Origin: CAZAMI01 sp964627805
GTDB lineage: Archaea > Thermoproteota > Thermoprotei_A > Sulfolobales > NBVN01
Length of the DNA: 64,000 bases
Assembly: GCA_964627805.1 (NCBI GenBank)
Contig: CAZVLA010000004.1
Coordinates: 1-64,000, forward strand
Reading direction: 5' to 3'
The position numbers and the translations under genes are program-made. This document shows positions 8,447-15,552 of the stretch, one piece after another. A model generated the notes under the pieces. The model was not told the DNA's origin, did no database searches, and worked only from the letters and a program-made list of their open reading frames with translations. Within the stretch, counting starts at the first letter, position 1. The number at the start of each line of letters is the position of its first letter.

Positions 8447-8935
8447 TTACCTAAACCTTCTCCTTCTCCTCCTTCCTAAACCCCTTAAACTACGTAGTAG
8501 CATCTCTGTTGTTGAGTCCAGAGACTGTATGAATGCCCTTAACTCATTAATTACCTCTTTTACCCTACCTAACTCATCCTGAGATACTCTACCGCCTTCA
8601 GCATCTAGGAACTCCTTACCTAATGACGTTAGCCTCAACTTCCTACTAATAGGGTCTGACTCAATAAGTCCTAAGTAAAGTAGTACTCTAACATCCTCTT
8701 GAACCTCCTTACTATTCGGTGTATCGGCTATTAAGTAGAAGTTATACCCCAAGTCAATTCCCTTTTCCTCCTTCATCTTATGTAGTAACTGAGTTAATGC
8801 TTTCTCAGATATTTCGCCTACTTCATTAATTATGTGTAGTAACATTAACTTCCTCTTGTCACGCTTCACGGCTTCAACAGTCACTACCGGCCTAGTAACA
8901 ATCTTTAATTCCTTAGTTGTCTTAGACTGAGACAA
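8447..8935 (-). CDS. Probable winged-helix protein with arginine-rich C-terminal tail
   Basis: A 162-residue protein with no assigned family. Residues ~28-110 look like a winged helix: KLMLLHIINEVGEISEKALTQ then a loop, and the wing-like segment DPISRKLRLTSLGKEFL. A short helical stretch follows. The C-terminus is GLG followed by seven basic residues and FR, a potential nucleic-acid clamp. It lies divergent to the RuvB-like ATPase gene and shares its intergenic promoter region. A transcriptional regulator or nucleoid role is possible; this is inference from fold pattern and charge. Confidence 0.65.
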   Translation of the reverse strand: MSQSKTTKELKIVTRPVVTVEAVKRDKRKLMLLHIINEVGEISEKALTQLLHKMKEEKGIDLGYNFYLIADTPNSKEVQEDVRVLLYLGLIESDPISRKLRLTSLGKEFLDAEGGRVSQDELGRVKEVINELRAFIQSLDSTTEMLLRSLRGLGRRRRRRFR

Positions 8936-9005
8936 CCACTTACCCCAAACACATCACAGTACGTTGTTTATTAAGCATTACGTAATTAGATCCGATATTA
9001 GAATC

Positions 9006-9013
9006 TTTATAAG
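9006..9013 (+). promoter_or_regulatory. TATA box of the RuvB-like ATPase gene
   Basis: TTTATAAG centred about 29 nt before ATG 9039. The spacing fits a leaderless transcript and decides the start codon of the downstream gene against an in-frame upstream extension of 25 codons (to 8964). Confidence 0.65.
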
Positions 9014-9038
9014 CACCGTAACTTATCAAAACTTTATC

Positions 9039-10421
9039 ATGGGGTTAAGTATGTGTGCGGAGATTAGGGAGATTAAAGCACCTAGTGTTGAGAGATTCAT
9101 GGTCAGTCTGCATAGCCACATTAGGGGTTTAGGACTTGATGAAAGAGGGGAACCACTACCAATAGCTGACGGATTAGTAGGTCAATTAAAAGCTAGGAAG
9201 GCAGCTGGGATTGTTGTTGAGATGATTAGGCAGGGTAGGATGACTGGTAAGGGTATATTATTTGTAGGCCCTCCAGGTACTGGTAAGACGGCCTTAGCAG
9301 TAGCTATTGCTAGGGAATTAGGTGAAGACACTCCTTTTGTAGCGTTAGATGGTGCTGAGATATACTCAACAGAGATTAAGAAGACTGAGGTACTTATGAG
9401 GGCTGTAAGGAGGGCTATAGGTGTTAAGATTAGAGAGGTTAGGAAGGTTTATGAGGGTGTTGTTAAGGAGATTAAGATAGCATATGTAAGACATCCTTTC
9501 AATCCCTACGTAAGAGTGCCTCGTGAAGCTAAGATAACATTAGTAACTAGAGACGATAGAGTTACCTTAAGTGTTGGTGAGGAAGTGACAGCGCAATTAG
9601 TTCAGCTAAGGGTTAGAAGGGGTGATCATATATGGATAGATGCTGAGACGGGGGTAGTACATAAGGTGGGAAGGGTCAAGGGTGTTGAGAAGGCTAGGTA
9701 CTACGACGTAGAGCCTTGGCGTGTTGAGAAGGAAATGCCTAGAGGTCCTGTGAAGCGTGAGAAGGAGATTGTTAGGGTGTTAACACTTAACGACTTAGAC
9801 ATGGTAGTTGCTAGTCAGAGATTCTCGATTACCGGGCTATTAGGTATAGAGCTTGAGAAGGAGATTGATGAGGAGGTTAGGAAGAGCGTGAATGCCCAGG
9901 TGAGGAAGTGGCTTGAGGAGAAGAAAGCCGAGATAGTTCCGGGGGTATTATTCATAGATGATGCGCATCTATTAGATCTAGAGGCGTTTTCATTCCTAAC
10001 TAGGATTCTAGAGAGTGAGTTCTCGCCTATACTGATACTAGCAACTAATAGAGGTACTACGAGGATACGTGGTACTGATATTGAATCACCTCACGGGATA
10101 CCTCTAGACCTCCTAGATAGGTTACTAATAATACCTTTAGAACCATATACGAGGGATGAGATTAAGGAGATAATTAAGATAAGGGCTGATGAGGAAGACA
10201 TAGTTTTAAGTGATGACGCTATAGAGAAGCTAGCTGATATAGGTAGTGAGAGGAGCTTAAGATACGCTGTTCAGTTACTTAGACCTGCACAGATAATAGC
10301 TCAGAGGAAGGGTAGGAAAGAGGTTAGTAGTGAAGATGTTGAGGAGGCTTCAAAGTTATTCACAGATACAAGAAGTAGTGTGGAGTTCATTAGGAAGTAT
10401 GAGGAGCTATTCATGAAGTAG
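9039..10421 (+). CDS. TIP49/RuvB-like AAA+ ATPase
   Basis: AAA+ ATPase related to eukaryotic RuvBL1/2 (TIP48/49), which assemble chromatin remodellers and box C/D snoRNPs. Walker A GPPGTGKT is at about 77-84. It is followed by a ~170-residue insertion resembling the OB-containing domain II of RuvBL proteins, then Walker B LFIDDAHLLD, the sensor ATNRG, and Arg-containing LLDRLLII and SLRYAVQLLRPA. At 460 residues it matches the family. ATG 9039 is selected from the TATA spacing. Its 3' end overlaps the convergent membrane-protein gene by 11 bp. The presence of C/D RNA and Nop10 genes in the window makes an RNP role attractive but unproven. Confidence 0.9.
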   Translation: MGLSMCAEIREIKAPSVERFMVSLHSHIRGLGLDERGEPLPIADGLVGQLKARKAAGIVVEMIRQGRMTGKGILFVGPPGTGKTALAVAIARELGEDTPFVALDGAEIYSTEIKKTEVLMRAVRRAIGVKIREVRKVYEGVVKEIKIAYVRHPFNPYVRVPREAKITLVTRDDRVTLSVGEEVTAQLVQLRVRRGDHIWIDAETGVVHKVGRVKGVEKARYYDVEPWRVEKEMPRGPVKREKEIVRVLTLNDLDMVVASQRFSITGLLGIELEKEIDEEVRKSVNAQVRKWLEEKKAEIVPGVLFIDDAHLLDLEAFSFLTRILESEFSPILILATNRGTTRIRGTDIESPHGIPLDLLDRLLIIPLEPYTRDEIKEIIKIRADEEDIVLSDDAIEKLADIGSERSLRYAVQLLRPAQIIAQRKGRKEVSSEDVEEASKLFTDTRSSVEFIRKYEELFMK

Positions 10422-10755
10422 CGATTACTTCTTCATCCATCATTAACGGAGTAAGTAGTGTGGGATCACTAACCTCAATTTTCTCCTCACTAACATCATC
10501 CCCCTCCCTCAGCACTAAAGTAATCACTAAGTAACTACCTACCCTAGCCACTTTAACTCTCTTAACTAATGATGGTAAGTCATTACCTATATCCTCACCT
10601 ACCCCTCCCCTAGTCAGCTCCTTAAGTATCCTAGCCCTGACCTTAAGGGCTATGTATCTATCATATCCGGTTACAGCCAGTAGTACGAGCACGATACTCA
10701 ATACTAATAAAGTAACTTCTATTAACACATCAGCACCCAATCTTACTGTACTCAT
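10411..10755 (-). CDS. Small single-pass membrane protein, unknown function
   Basis: A 114-residue protein. Residues ~9-31 (VLIEVTLLVLSIVLVLLAVT) form one strongly hydrophobic transmembrane helix near the N-terminus, followed by a basic region and a soluble ~80-residue domain. There is no signal cleavage motif or recognised family. It overlaps the 3' end of the ATPase gene on the opposite strand by 11 bp and lies 12 nt after the hexulose-phosphate synthase gene in its own direction, so it may be co-transcribed with that gene. Confidence 0.6.
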   Translation of the reverse strand: MSTVRLGADVLIEVTLLVLSIVLVLLAVTGYDRYIALKVRARILKELTRGGVGEDIGNDLPSLVKRVKVARVGSYLVITLVLREGDDVSEEKIEVSDPTLLTPLMMDEEVIATS

Positions 10756-10767
10756 TGATACTATATT

Positions 10768-11475
10768 TTAAGGAGTGCAACTCTTGAGGTTACTTAAGGC
10801 CTCCCTGCAAGCCATTAATGGATCCTTAGACCTAGTTATGGCTGACCCTATCACTACTACCGAAGCACCCGCATCAACGAACCTGCAGACTTCGTGAGGC
10901 TTTATACCACCACTTACTGAGAACCTAATCTCTCTACCATAAGACCCTATAAGATCCCTTATTATTTTAATGAATGACGATGCGGTAACACCTAATTTTC
11001 TTTGGACATCAATACCTACATGTATATTAACTAACTCCACACCTAACCTAACTAACTCATCGATCCTACTACCTAATTTACTGAAGTCTATACCTACAGT
11101 ATCAACCACAACATCCATACCGTACTTACGTGCAGTCATTAGTGCCTCCCTAATGACCTCGTCATTAGTGGAGGCTAAGACCGTCGTTACGTCAAACCCA
11201 TACCTCCAAGCCTCTGAGACCTCGATACTACCTACATCAGCTGTTTTAGTATCAGCTAACTTAATCGCGTTAATAGATAATTTATTAATTATGTCATTAA
11301 ATATTCTCCTCATACCTTCAGTCTTGATTAGTGGTGTACCGAACTCTATGATGTCTGTTTCGGTATTAAGTATTAAGTTAAGGATCCTTAACGCATCCTT
11401 AATACTTGTGAAGTCTAAAGCTACTTGAAGTAATGCTCTACGACTCTTTCCTAGCTTATTGATTAGTTTTCCCAT
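10768..11475 (-). CDS. hxlA: 3-hexulose-6-phosphate synthase (OMPDC superfamily)
   Basis: Catalyses the aldol reaction between ribulose 5-phosphate and formaldehyde. In archaea lacking the oxidative pentose pathway the reverse reaction supplies ribulose phosphate for nucleotides. The OMP-decarboxylase-like TIM barrel shows LQVALD at the first strand, the DTKTADVG active-site segment, the VSGGIKP phosphate loop and VIGSAITRSKDP at the end. ATG 11475 is preferred over an upstream TTG at 11487. About 235 residues is normal for the stand-alone synthase; no fused isomerase (HxlB) domain is present. Confidence 0.87.
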   Translation of the reverse strand: MGKLINKLGKSRRALLQVALDFTSIKDALRILNLILNTETDIIEFGTPLIKTEGMRRIFNDIINKLSINAIKLADTKTADVGSIEVSEAWRYGFDVTTVLASTNDEVIREALMTARKYGMDVVVDTVGIDFSKLGSRIDELVRLGVELVNIHVGIDVQRKLGVTASSFIKIIRDLIGSYGREIRFSVSGGIKPHEVCRFVDAGASVVVIGSAITRSKDPLMACREALSNLKSCTP

Positions 11476-11594
11476 ACATCTGACCAAGAAGATTTGGGAG
11501 TTAGGTATTATTTCGTTTTCCCTATTATGTACTGATGCTTCCTAGATGGTCTTTAAAAAATGTTTTGGCGTAGCTACTTACTAACTACGTTACC

Positions 11595-11903
11595 TTACTC
11601 CTTCTTAGCTAGCACTATCTCGATAGTTGAGACCCTAGTCTGCCTGCCGTCGGCGGTAGTTACTACTTGGCTACCGATCTTAATATCCTTAATCTCTACC
11701 TTATCAGGTAGGAACCTACTCCTTACGATCTCCACAGTATCTACTGCCTTACTTATTGCCCTACCCCTAGCCTTCACTACGATCTCACTAACTCCCTGGT
11801 TTAGTAGTGTTAGTGTTGCTAGTACGTAGTTCATTACGGGCTTCTTACCTACTAGGACTACATTGCTTGATATTGGGCTTGGGGCCTGAGACTCGGATGA
11901 CAT
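11595..11903 (-). CDS. albA: DNA/RNA-binding protein Alba
   Basis: Chromatin protein that coats DNA and RNA as dimers. The 102-residue sequence has the family's VGKKPVMNYVLA (about residues 17-28), in which the Lys pair is the known acetylation and DNA-contact site. ARGRAISKAVD follows around residue 45, and the C-terminal half has strands ending STIEIVLAKK. A second Alba paralogue is encoded at 20975-21241. Promoter GCTTATAAGG at 11961-11970 would give a leader of about 36 nt. Confidence 0.96.
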   Translation of the reverse strand: MSSESQAPSPISSNVVLVGKKPVMNYVLATLTLLNQGVSEIVVKARGRAISKAVDTVEIVRSRFLPDKVEIKDIKIGSQVVTTADGRQTRVSTIEIVLAKKE

Positions 11904-11960
11904 ATCTACTCACCTTCTGCCTCGCTGTGTATTGTTCTCGCATAAATTCCTTGGGGATCC

Positions 11961-11970
11961 CCTTATAAGC
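11961..11970 (-). promoter_or_regulatory. albA TATA box
   Basis: Minus-strand GCTTATAAGG, a strong archaeal TATA element, centred about 60 nt before the Alba start codon. Confidence 0.6.
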
Positions 11971-11997
11971 GTTTCCTCTCGATTACATTCATAATAC

Positions 11998-12027
11998 TAC
12001 TTAAGGTATTTCTTAAAACCTTAAGTA
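11998..12027. repeat. Perfect 10-bp inverted repeat between divergent genes
   Basis: TACTTAAGGT (11998-12007) and ACCTTAAGTA (12018-12027) are exact inverted copies around a 10-nt spacer containing TTCTTAAA, which could be the TATA box of the rightward gene. It could be an operator overlapping the promoter or an RNA hairpin. CTTAAG-like strings are common in this genome because of codon bias, which lowers the significance. Confidence 0.45.
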
Positions 12028-12086
12028 TACTTAATATGAAAACCTAAAACTAATTAATTAAGGAAGTAGCTAGTTGCTAGGGTGCG

Positions 12087-12425
12087 ATGTTGGTTAGTGA
12101 TGAGGTTGTATTTAGGAAGGATTTCGTAGGTGTTGCTAAGATTGAGAAGACCGTAGTTGACATTGCTAGAGGCTTGGCTGAAGCTAGAATAAGTCCTCAA
12201 GACCTAACTAATCCTGTTTCATTTCAGATAGCATTCTCAAGGCTTTATGAAGCAATAATAAAGTCCCTAGAGCAGGGCGGTAGAACTTCATACGTAGCTG
12301 AGGTGAGGTTTAAGGATAGCTTAGGTAATGTAGTTACATTCGCTCTAGACTTAGGTGAGCAACCACCTCCGGTATCCTCTAACGTCGTTAAGGCGAGGAT
12401 AACTGTTGAATTAATTGAGGAGTAA
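12087..12425 (+). CDS. Conserved-looking small protein, unknown function
   Basis: A 112-residue protein of unknown family. The N-terminal half is helical (VAKIEKTVVDIARGLAEAR) and the C-terminal half is beta-rich (SYVAEVRFKDSLGNVVTFALDL, then VVKARITVELIEE). There is no metal or nucleotide motif. The ATG at 12087 follows a GGTG-type sequence. It lies between Alba and XPB with its own upstream inverted repeat; host-like codon use argues it is a genuine gene. Confidence 0.7.
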   Translation: MLVSDEVVFRKDFVGVAKIEKTVVDIARGLAEARISPQDLTNPVSFQIAFSRLYEAIIKSLEQGGRTSYVAEVRFKDSLGNVVTFALDLGEQPPPVSSNVVKARITVELIEE

Positions 12426-12460
12426 TTTACTGGAGAACTTAAGTTCTTTTAAGTAAACAC

Positions 12461-12468
12461 TATATAAG
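12461..12468 (+). promoter_or_regulatory. xpb TATA box
   Basis: TATATAAG about 31 nt upstream of ATG 12496, giving a nearly leaderless mRNA; a GTAAGGAG ribosome site just before the start is also present. Confidence 0.6.
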
Positions 12469-12495
12469 AACTCATTAGCTAGGGGTAAGGAGTAG

Positions 12496-14142
12496 ATGGG
12501 AGACAACGAAGATGAGCTGACCTTCACGGTTAAGAGCTGGTTAAGTGACTATGATTTTAGGAGATTATTAAGGATAGCTAAGTATTTGGGGAGGCGCGGA
12601 GGCGCTTCAGTATTTAGACTTAACATAAGCTCGGTAATCGATAGTGGTTATGGGGTAGACGATGTCATAGCTTTACTCGATGAGGTAAATGCTGAATATT
12701 CAGACGGTTTAATTAATGTCCTTGAGGATAAACTAAAAAGAGGAACTAGAGGAAGAGTGATTATAGAATTCAACGGTAAGTACCTTGTACTGAGATTTAG
12801 TAATTACTTAGGTAAGCTATACGATGAACTGAGGGAGTTTATGCGTTACGATAAATCACTTAAGGTATTTAAGGCGCTACCTTATAGGTATAGTGAGTTA
12901 ATTAATAAGTTGAGAGATCTAGGGTTTGACATTGATGACAGAACAAACTTCCTTGTTAACTCTCCATTGAGTATTAATGCTGTGTTTAAGGGTGTCCTAA
13001 GGGATTATCAGGAGGAGGCAATTAATTCCTGGGTAAGGAATCACTATAGAGGAGTAATTGCATTACCTACGGGTTCGGGTAAGACAGTAATAGCTATTGC
13101 AGCATTAGTTAAGCTACGTCAACGAGCGTTAGTAATAGCTTACACTAAAGAGCAATTGAATCAGTGGAGAGATGCTATACTGAAGTTTACTAACATCCCT
13201 GAATACATGATAGGTATGTACTACAGCAGGGAGAAGAGGTTAGCCCCAATAACCTTAACTACGTATCAAACAGCTTATAGGCACGTAGATAAGTTCATGA
13301 GGTATTACCCACTACTAATAATTGATGAGGTGCATCACCTACCAGCTGAGAAGTTTAGGAGGATAGCTACTTTAATGCCCTCACCCTATAGGATGGGGTT
13401 GTCGGCAACACCTTACAGGGAGGATGGGAAGCATGTTGAGTTATTCCCATTAATGGGTGGTATAGTATATTATAGAACACCTCAGGAGTTGGCTGAGAAG
13501 GGTTACTTAGCGGAGTATAAGATAGTGACGGTTAAGGTTAGCCTAAAACCGCAAGAAAGGAAGAGGCTGCTTGAATTAAGGAGAAAGTACAGATCTCTCG
13601 TAGGTTACGCTCAGTTTGAGGACGTACTTAAGGCTGCTAGGGAGGGAGATGAAAAAGCCATTGAAGCACTTAGGGTTCATAATGAGATGAAGATGCTTAT
13701 TCAGAAGTCTGAGGCTAAAATCGAGAAGGTACGTGAGTTAATTAATAGGGAGTTAGAGCGTGGTAGTAAAATCATAGTATTCGCTCATTATGTAGATTTA
13801 GCTGAGAGAATAGCTAAGGAAGTTGGAGGGTTACTACTAACAGGTAATGTACCTACGGAACGTAGGAGAGAGATCCTTAGGAAGTTTAGGGACATTAAAT
13901 CAGGTGTTTTAGTAGTTACTACCTTAGGTGATGAAGGACTCGACATACCTGATGCTAACGTAGGTATACTAGTAGCAGGTACTGGATCTAGGAGGCAGTT
14001 CATTCAAAGACTAGGTAGGTTACTGAGGCCTAGTGAAGGTAAGGTATCAGTACTTTATGAGGTAGTAGCTAAGGGTACTTCAGAGGAGCTTCAGTCACGA
14101 AAGAGAAAGGAGATTAAACTCGATGAAGAGTTAATGCCTTAA
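12496..14142 (+). CDS. xpb: XPB/Rad25-family DNA repair helicase
   Basis: Superfamily 2 3'-5' helicase related to the TFIIH subunit XPB, used in archaeal DNA repair, often with the nuclease Bax1. An N-terminal damage-recognition-like domain (about 1-160) precedes helicase domain 1, with motif I LPTGSGKT (190-197), DEVHH (277-281) and SAT (303-305). A thumb-like insertion and helicase domain 2 follow, with TTLGDEGLDIP and QRLGRLLRP near the C-terminus. 548 residues is usual for archaeal XPB. No Bax1 gene is adjacent. Its last 4 bp overlap the convergent gene at 14139. Confidence 0.93.
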   Translation: MGDNEDELTFTVKSWLSDYDFRRLLRIAKYLGRRGGASVFRLNISSVIDSGYGVDDVIALLDEVNAEYSDGLINVLEDKLKRGTRGRVIIEFNGKYLVLRFSNYLGKLYDELREFMRYDKSLKVFKALPYRYSELINKLRDLGFDIDDRTNFLVNSPLSINAVFKGVLRDYQEEAINSWVRNHYRGVIALPTGSGKTVIAIAALVKLRQRALVIAYTKEQLNQWRDAILKFTNIPEYMIGMYYSREKRLAPITLTTYQTAYRHVDKFMRYYPLLIIDEVHHLPAEKFRRIATLMPSPYRMGLSATPYREDGKHVELFPLMGGIVYYRTPQELAEKGYLAEYKIVTVKVSLKPQERKRLLELRRKYRSLVGYAQFEDVLKAAREGDEKAIEALRVHNEMKMLIQKSEAKIEKVRELINRELERGSKIIVFAHYVDLAERIAKEVGGLLLTGNVPTERRREILRKFRDIKSGVLVVTTLGDEGLDIPDANVGILVAGTGSRRQFIQRLGRLLRPSEGKVSVLYEVVAKGTSEELQSRKRKEIKLDEELMP

Positions 14143-14951
14143 CACGTATAGAGAATGGACTTAAGCAGGATATTAGGTGATATTAAGTTACTTAAGAACA
14201 CTAACGACTTGTTATAGGGTATCTCAAGTATTGCGGGTGAGTCGTTTGCTAATACGAGGGGTTTAGAGAGTAGGTAGAACTTATCGTTCTTAGGTACGTG
14301 ATAAACGACACATCCACCCCAATGATCGATTACTGTGGGGAAGTTAATACCGTAAATAACAGGATGTGATACCCAGAGAGGGAATACATCCTTGCAAGGA
14401 CTATAGTCTAACTCATTCCCTCCGTAATTAGTTAGGTCTATAGGAGCCAATACGTGAGGTTTTAGCAAATAATCAGTTACGTACTCCGAAAATCTGGAAA
14501 TGCATGATGAACCTAGTAACTCACATGCCTTATCACCTAATAATGTATTCACATAGTTTATGAAGTCAATTACTTCATTAAATTCCCCTCGGACTTTACT
14601 TATGTTTAAATTAATGTTAACACCATTATTAAGTAAGTACTTACAATCTATCCAAGAATCCTCACGTAACTTAAGGATCTTAGCATTAAGACCTAACTGA
14701 AGAGTGCTTAGAATTTCATCTAGCTCATCCTCATGATCATTGCTCCTAATTACTATAGATGATGGAGGTATAACTACTAATCTCTTAATACCCTTAACAT
14801 CTATAGTGACTACATTAAAGTTTATTGAGTAATACAAGCTACCGATTCCTGTTAACGAAATTAAATCCTTCAATGCATTCATGATGATCTTATATACCTG
14901 TGGTTTACCCCAGTTAATGACCATTACATAGCTTCCCTCATTAAATCTCAT
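14139..14951 (-). CDS. Hypothetical protein convergent with XPB
   Basis: A 270-residue protein with no recognised domain. It alternates short strands and helices, has scattered cysteines (CKYLL, CELLGSSC, SPCKDVF) and a C-terminal region rich in hydrophobic strands, but no predicted transmembrane helix of full length. The ATG at 14951 has no clear ribosome site. The stop overlaps the XPB stop by 4 bp. It could pair functionally with XPB in the position where other archaea have Bax1, but it lacks the acidic catalytic pattern I would expect, so this is left open. Confidence 0.6.
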   Translation of the reverse strand: MRFNEGSYVMVINWGKPQVYKIIMNALKDLISLTGIGSLYYSINFNVVTIDVKGIKRLVVIPPSSIVIRSNDHEDELDEILSTLQLGLNAKILKLREDSWIDCKYLLNNGVNINLNISKVRGEFNEVIDFINYVNTLLGDKACELLGSSCISRFSEYVTDYLLKPHVLAPIDLTNYGGNELDYSPCKDVFPLWVSHPVIYGINFPTVIDHWGGCVVYHVPKNDKFYLLSKPLVLANDSPAILEIPYNKSLVFLSNLISPNILLKSILYTC

Positions 14952-15020
14952 GCTAGGACACCTAGTTACGTAAAGTAATTTAGGTGTAAACGTTTTAACG
15001 TTACTTCCCTAGTGAGTATT

Positions 15021-15094
15021 AGATGATGAGCCTCGTAAGAACCGAGGTATGAGTTACTTAGCAACTAATGAGGTATAACCGGGCGGCTGATTAT
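15021..15094 (+). ncRNA. Candidate C/D-box-like small RNA, atypical length
   Basis: A perfect box C, ATGATGA, lies at 15023-15029 and a box D, CTGA, at 15087-15090, with a GTTTTAAC TATA-like element about 26 nt upstream of position 15021. The C-to-D interval is 57 nt, longer than the usual ~40. It contains a 5-bp hairpin (CCTCG, 15031-15035, with CGAGG, 15043-15047). A possible C' is CTAATGA at 15065-15071, leaving a 15-nt guide before box D. D' is not convincing (CTTA at 15057-15060 is the best). It may instead be a different structured RNA or chance. Confidence 0.35.
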
Positions 15095-15099
15095 GTAAC

Positions 15100-15114
15100 T
15101 ATATACAGTATATA
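15100..15114. promoter_or_regulatory. Perfect TATATAC-A-GTATATA palindrome
   Basis: Exact 15-bp palindrome that also forms a TATA box in both orientations (minus-strand TTTATATAC is the better match). It sits between the divergent gene at 14951 and the RAM-domain gene at 15222 and may be a bidirectional promoter, an operator, or both. Confidence 0.45.
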
Positions 15115-15221
15115 AAGTAGTTAACCTCAAATTATTTACTAGAATCGATAACTTGCCTAGTAATTAGTTCATAAAAATTTAGAGCTTAGACTTTATTAGT
15201 TGCTTGGTGCTATAAATATAC

Positions 15222-15479
15222 TTGAGTGTCCCTATGCCGCTCGCAGTAGTTTTAATAAATACCGAGATAGGGACTGAGAATGAAGTTATGAACACATTAG
15301 CGAAGATAGAGGGTGTTAAGGAGATCTATGAAGTCTATGGTATGTACGATATTGTGGTACTTGTTGAGGCTAAAACTCATGAGGCGTTAAGGGAATTAGT
15401 AATCAATAAAATAAGGAGGATACCTCAAGTTAGAGGAACGACTACAATGATAGTTATTGAGAGTAAGAAAGTTAAGTAA
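15222..15479 (+). CDS. Stand-alone Lrp/AsnC-type RAM domain protein
   Basis: An 85-residue protein corresponding only to the ligand-binding RAM domain of Lrp/AsnC regulators: beta1 PLAVVLINTEIG, helix, VKEIYEVYGMYDIVVLVEA, and a C-terminal TTTMIVIESKK strand. No helix-turn-helix is encoded upstream in frame. Such stand-alone domains form rings that bind amino acids and may modulate full-length Lrp proteins or enzymes. The start is TTG 15222 or ATG 15234; neither has a ribosome site, and TATAAATA at 15211 is rather close for a leaderless start. Confidence 0.87.
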   Translation: MSVPMPLAVVLINTEIGTENEVMNTLAKIEGVKEIYEVYGMYDIVVLVEAKTHEALRELVINKIRRIPQVRGTTTMIVIESKKVK

Positions 15480-15552
15480 TTAGTTAGTACTAACTCGTCC
15501 GAGTTAATTTAATAACTTTTTCTCCTCTTTAAATTAGTACTGTGAATTAATG

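Larger units (their letters stand above)
14952..15221. other. 270-bp intergenic region with structured-RNA candidate and palindrome
   Basis: No open frame is convincing here. From left to right it holds a TATA-like GTTTTAAC (about 14992-14999), the possible C/D-like RNA described separately (15021-15094), the perfect palindrome at 15100-15114, and AT-rich sequence before the RAM-domain gene, including TATAAATA at 15211-15218. Confidence 0.6.
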
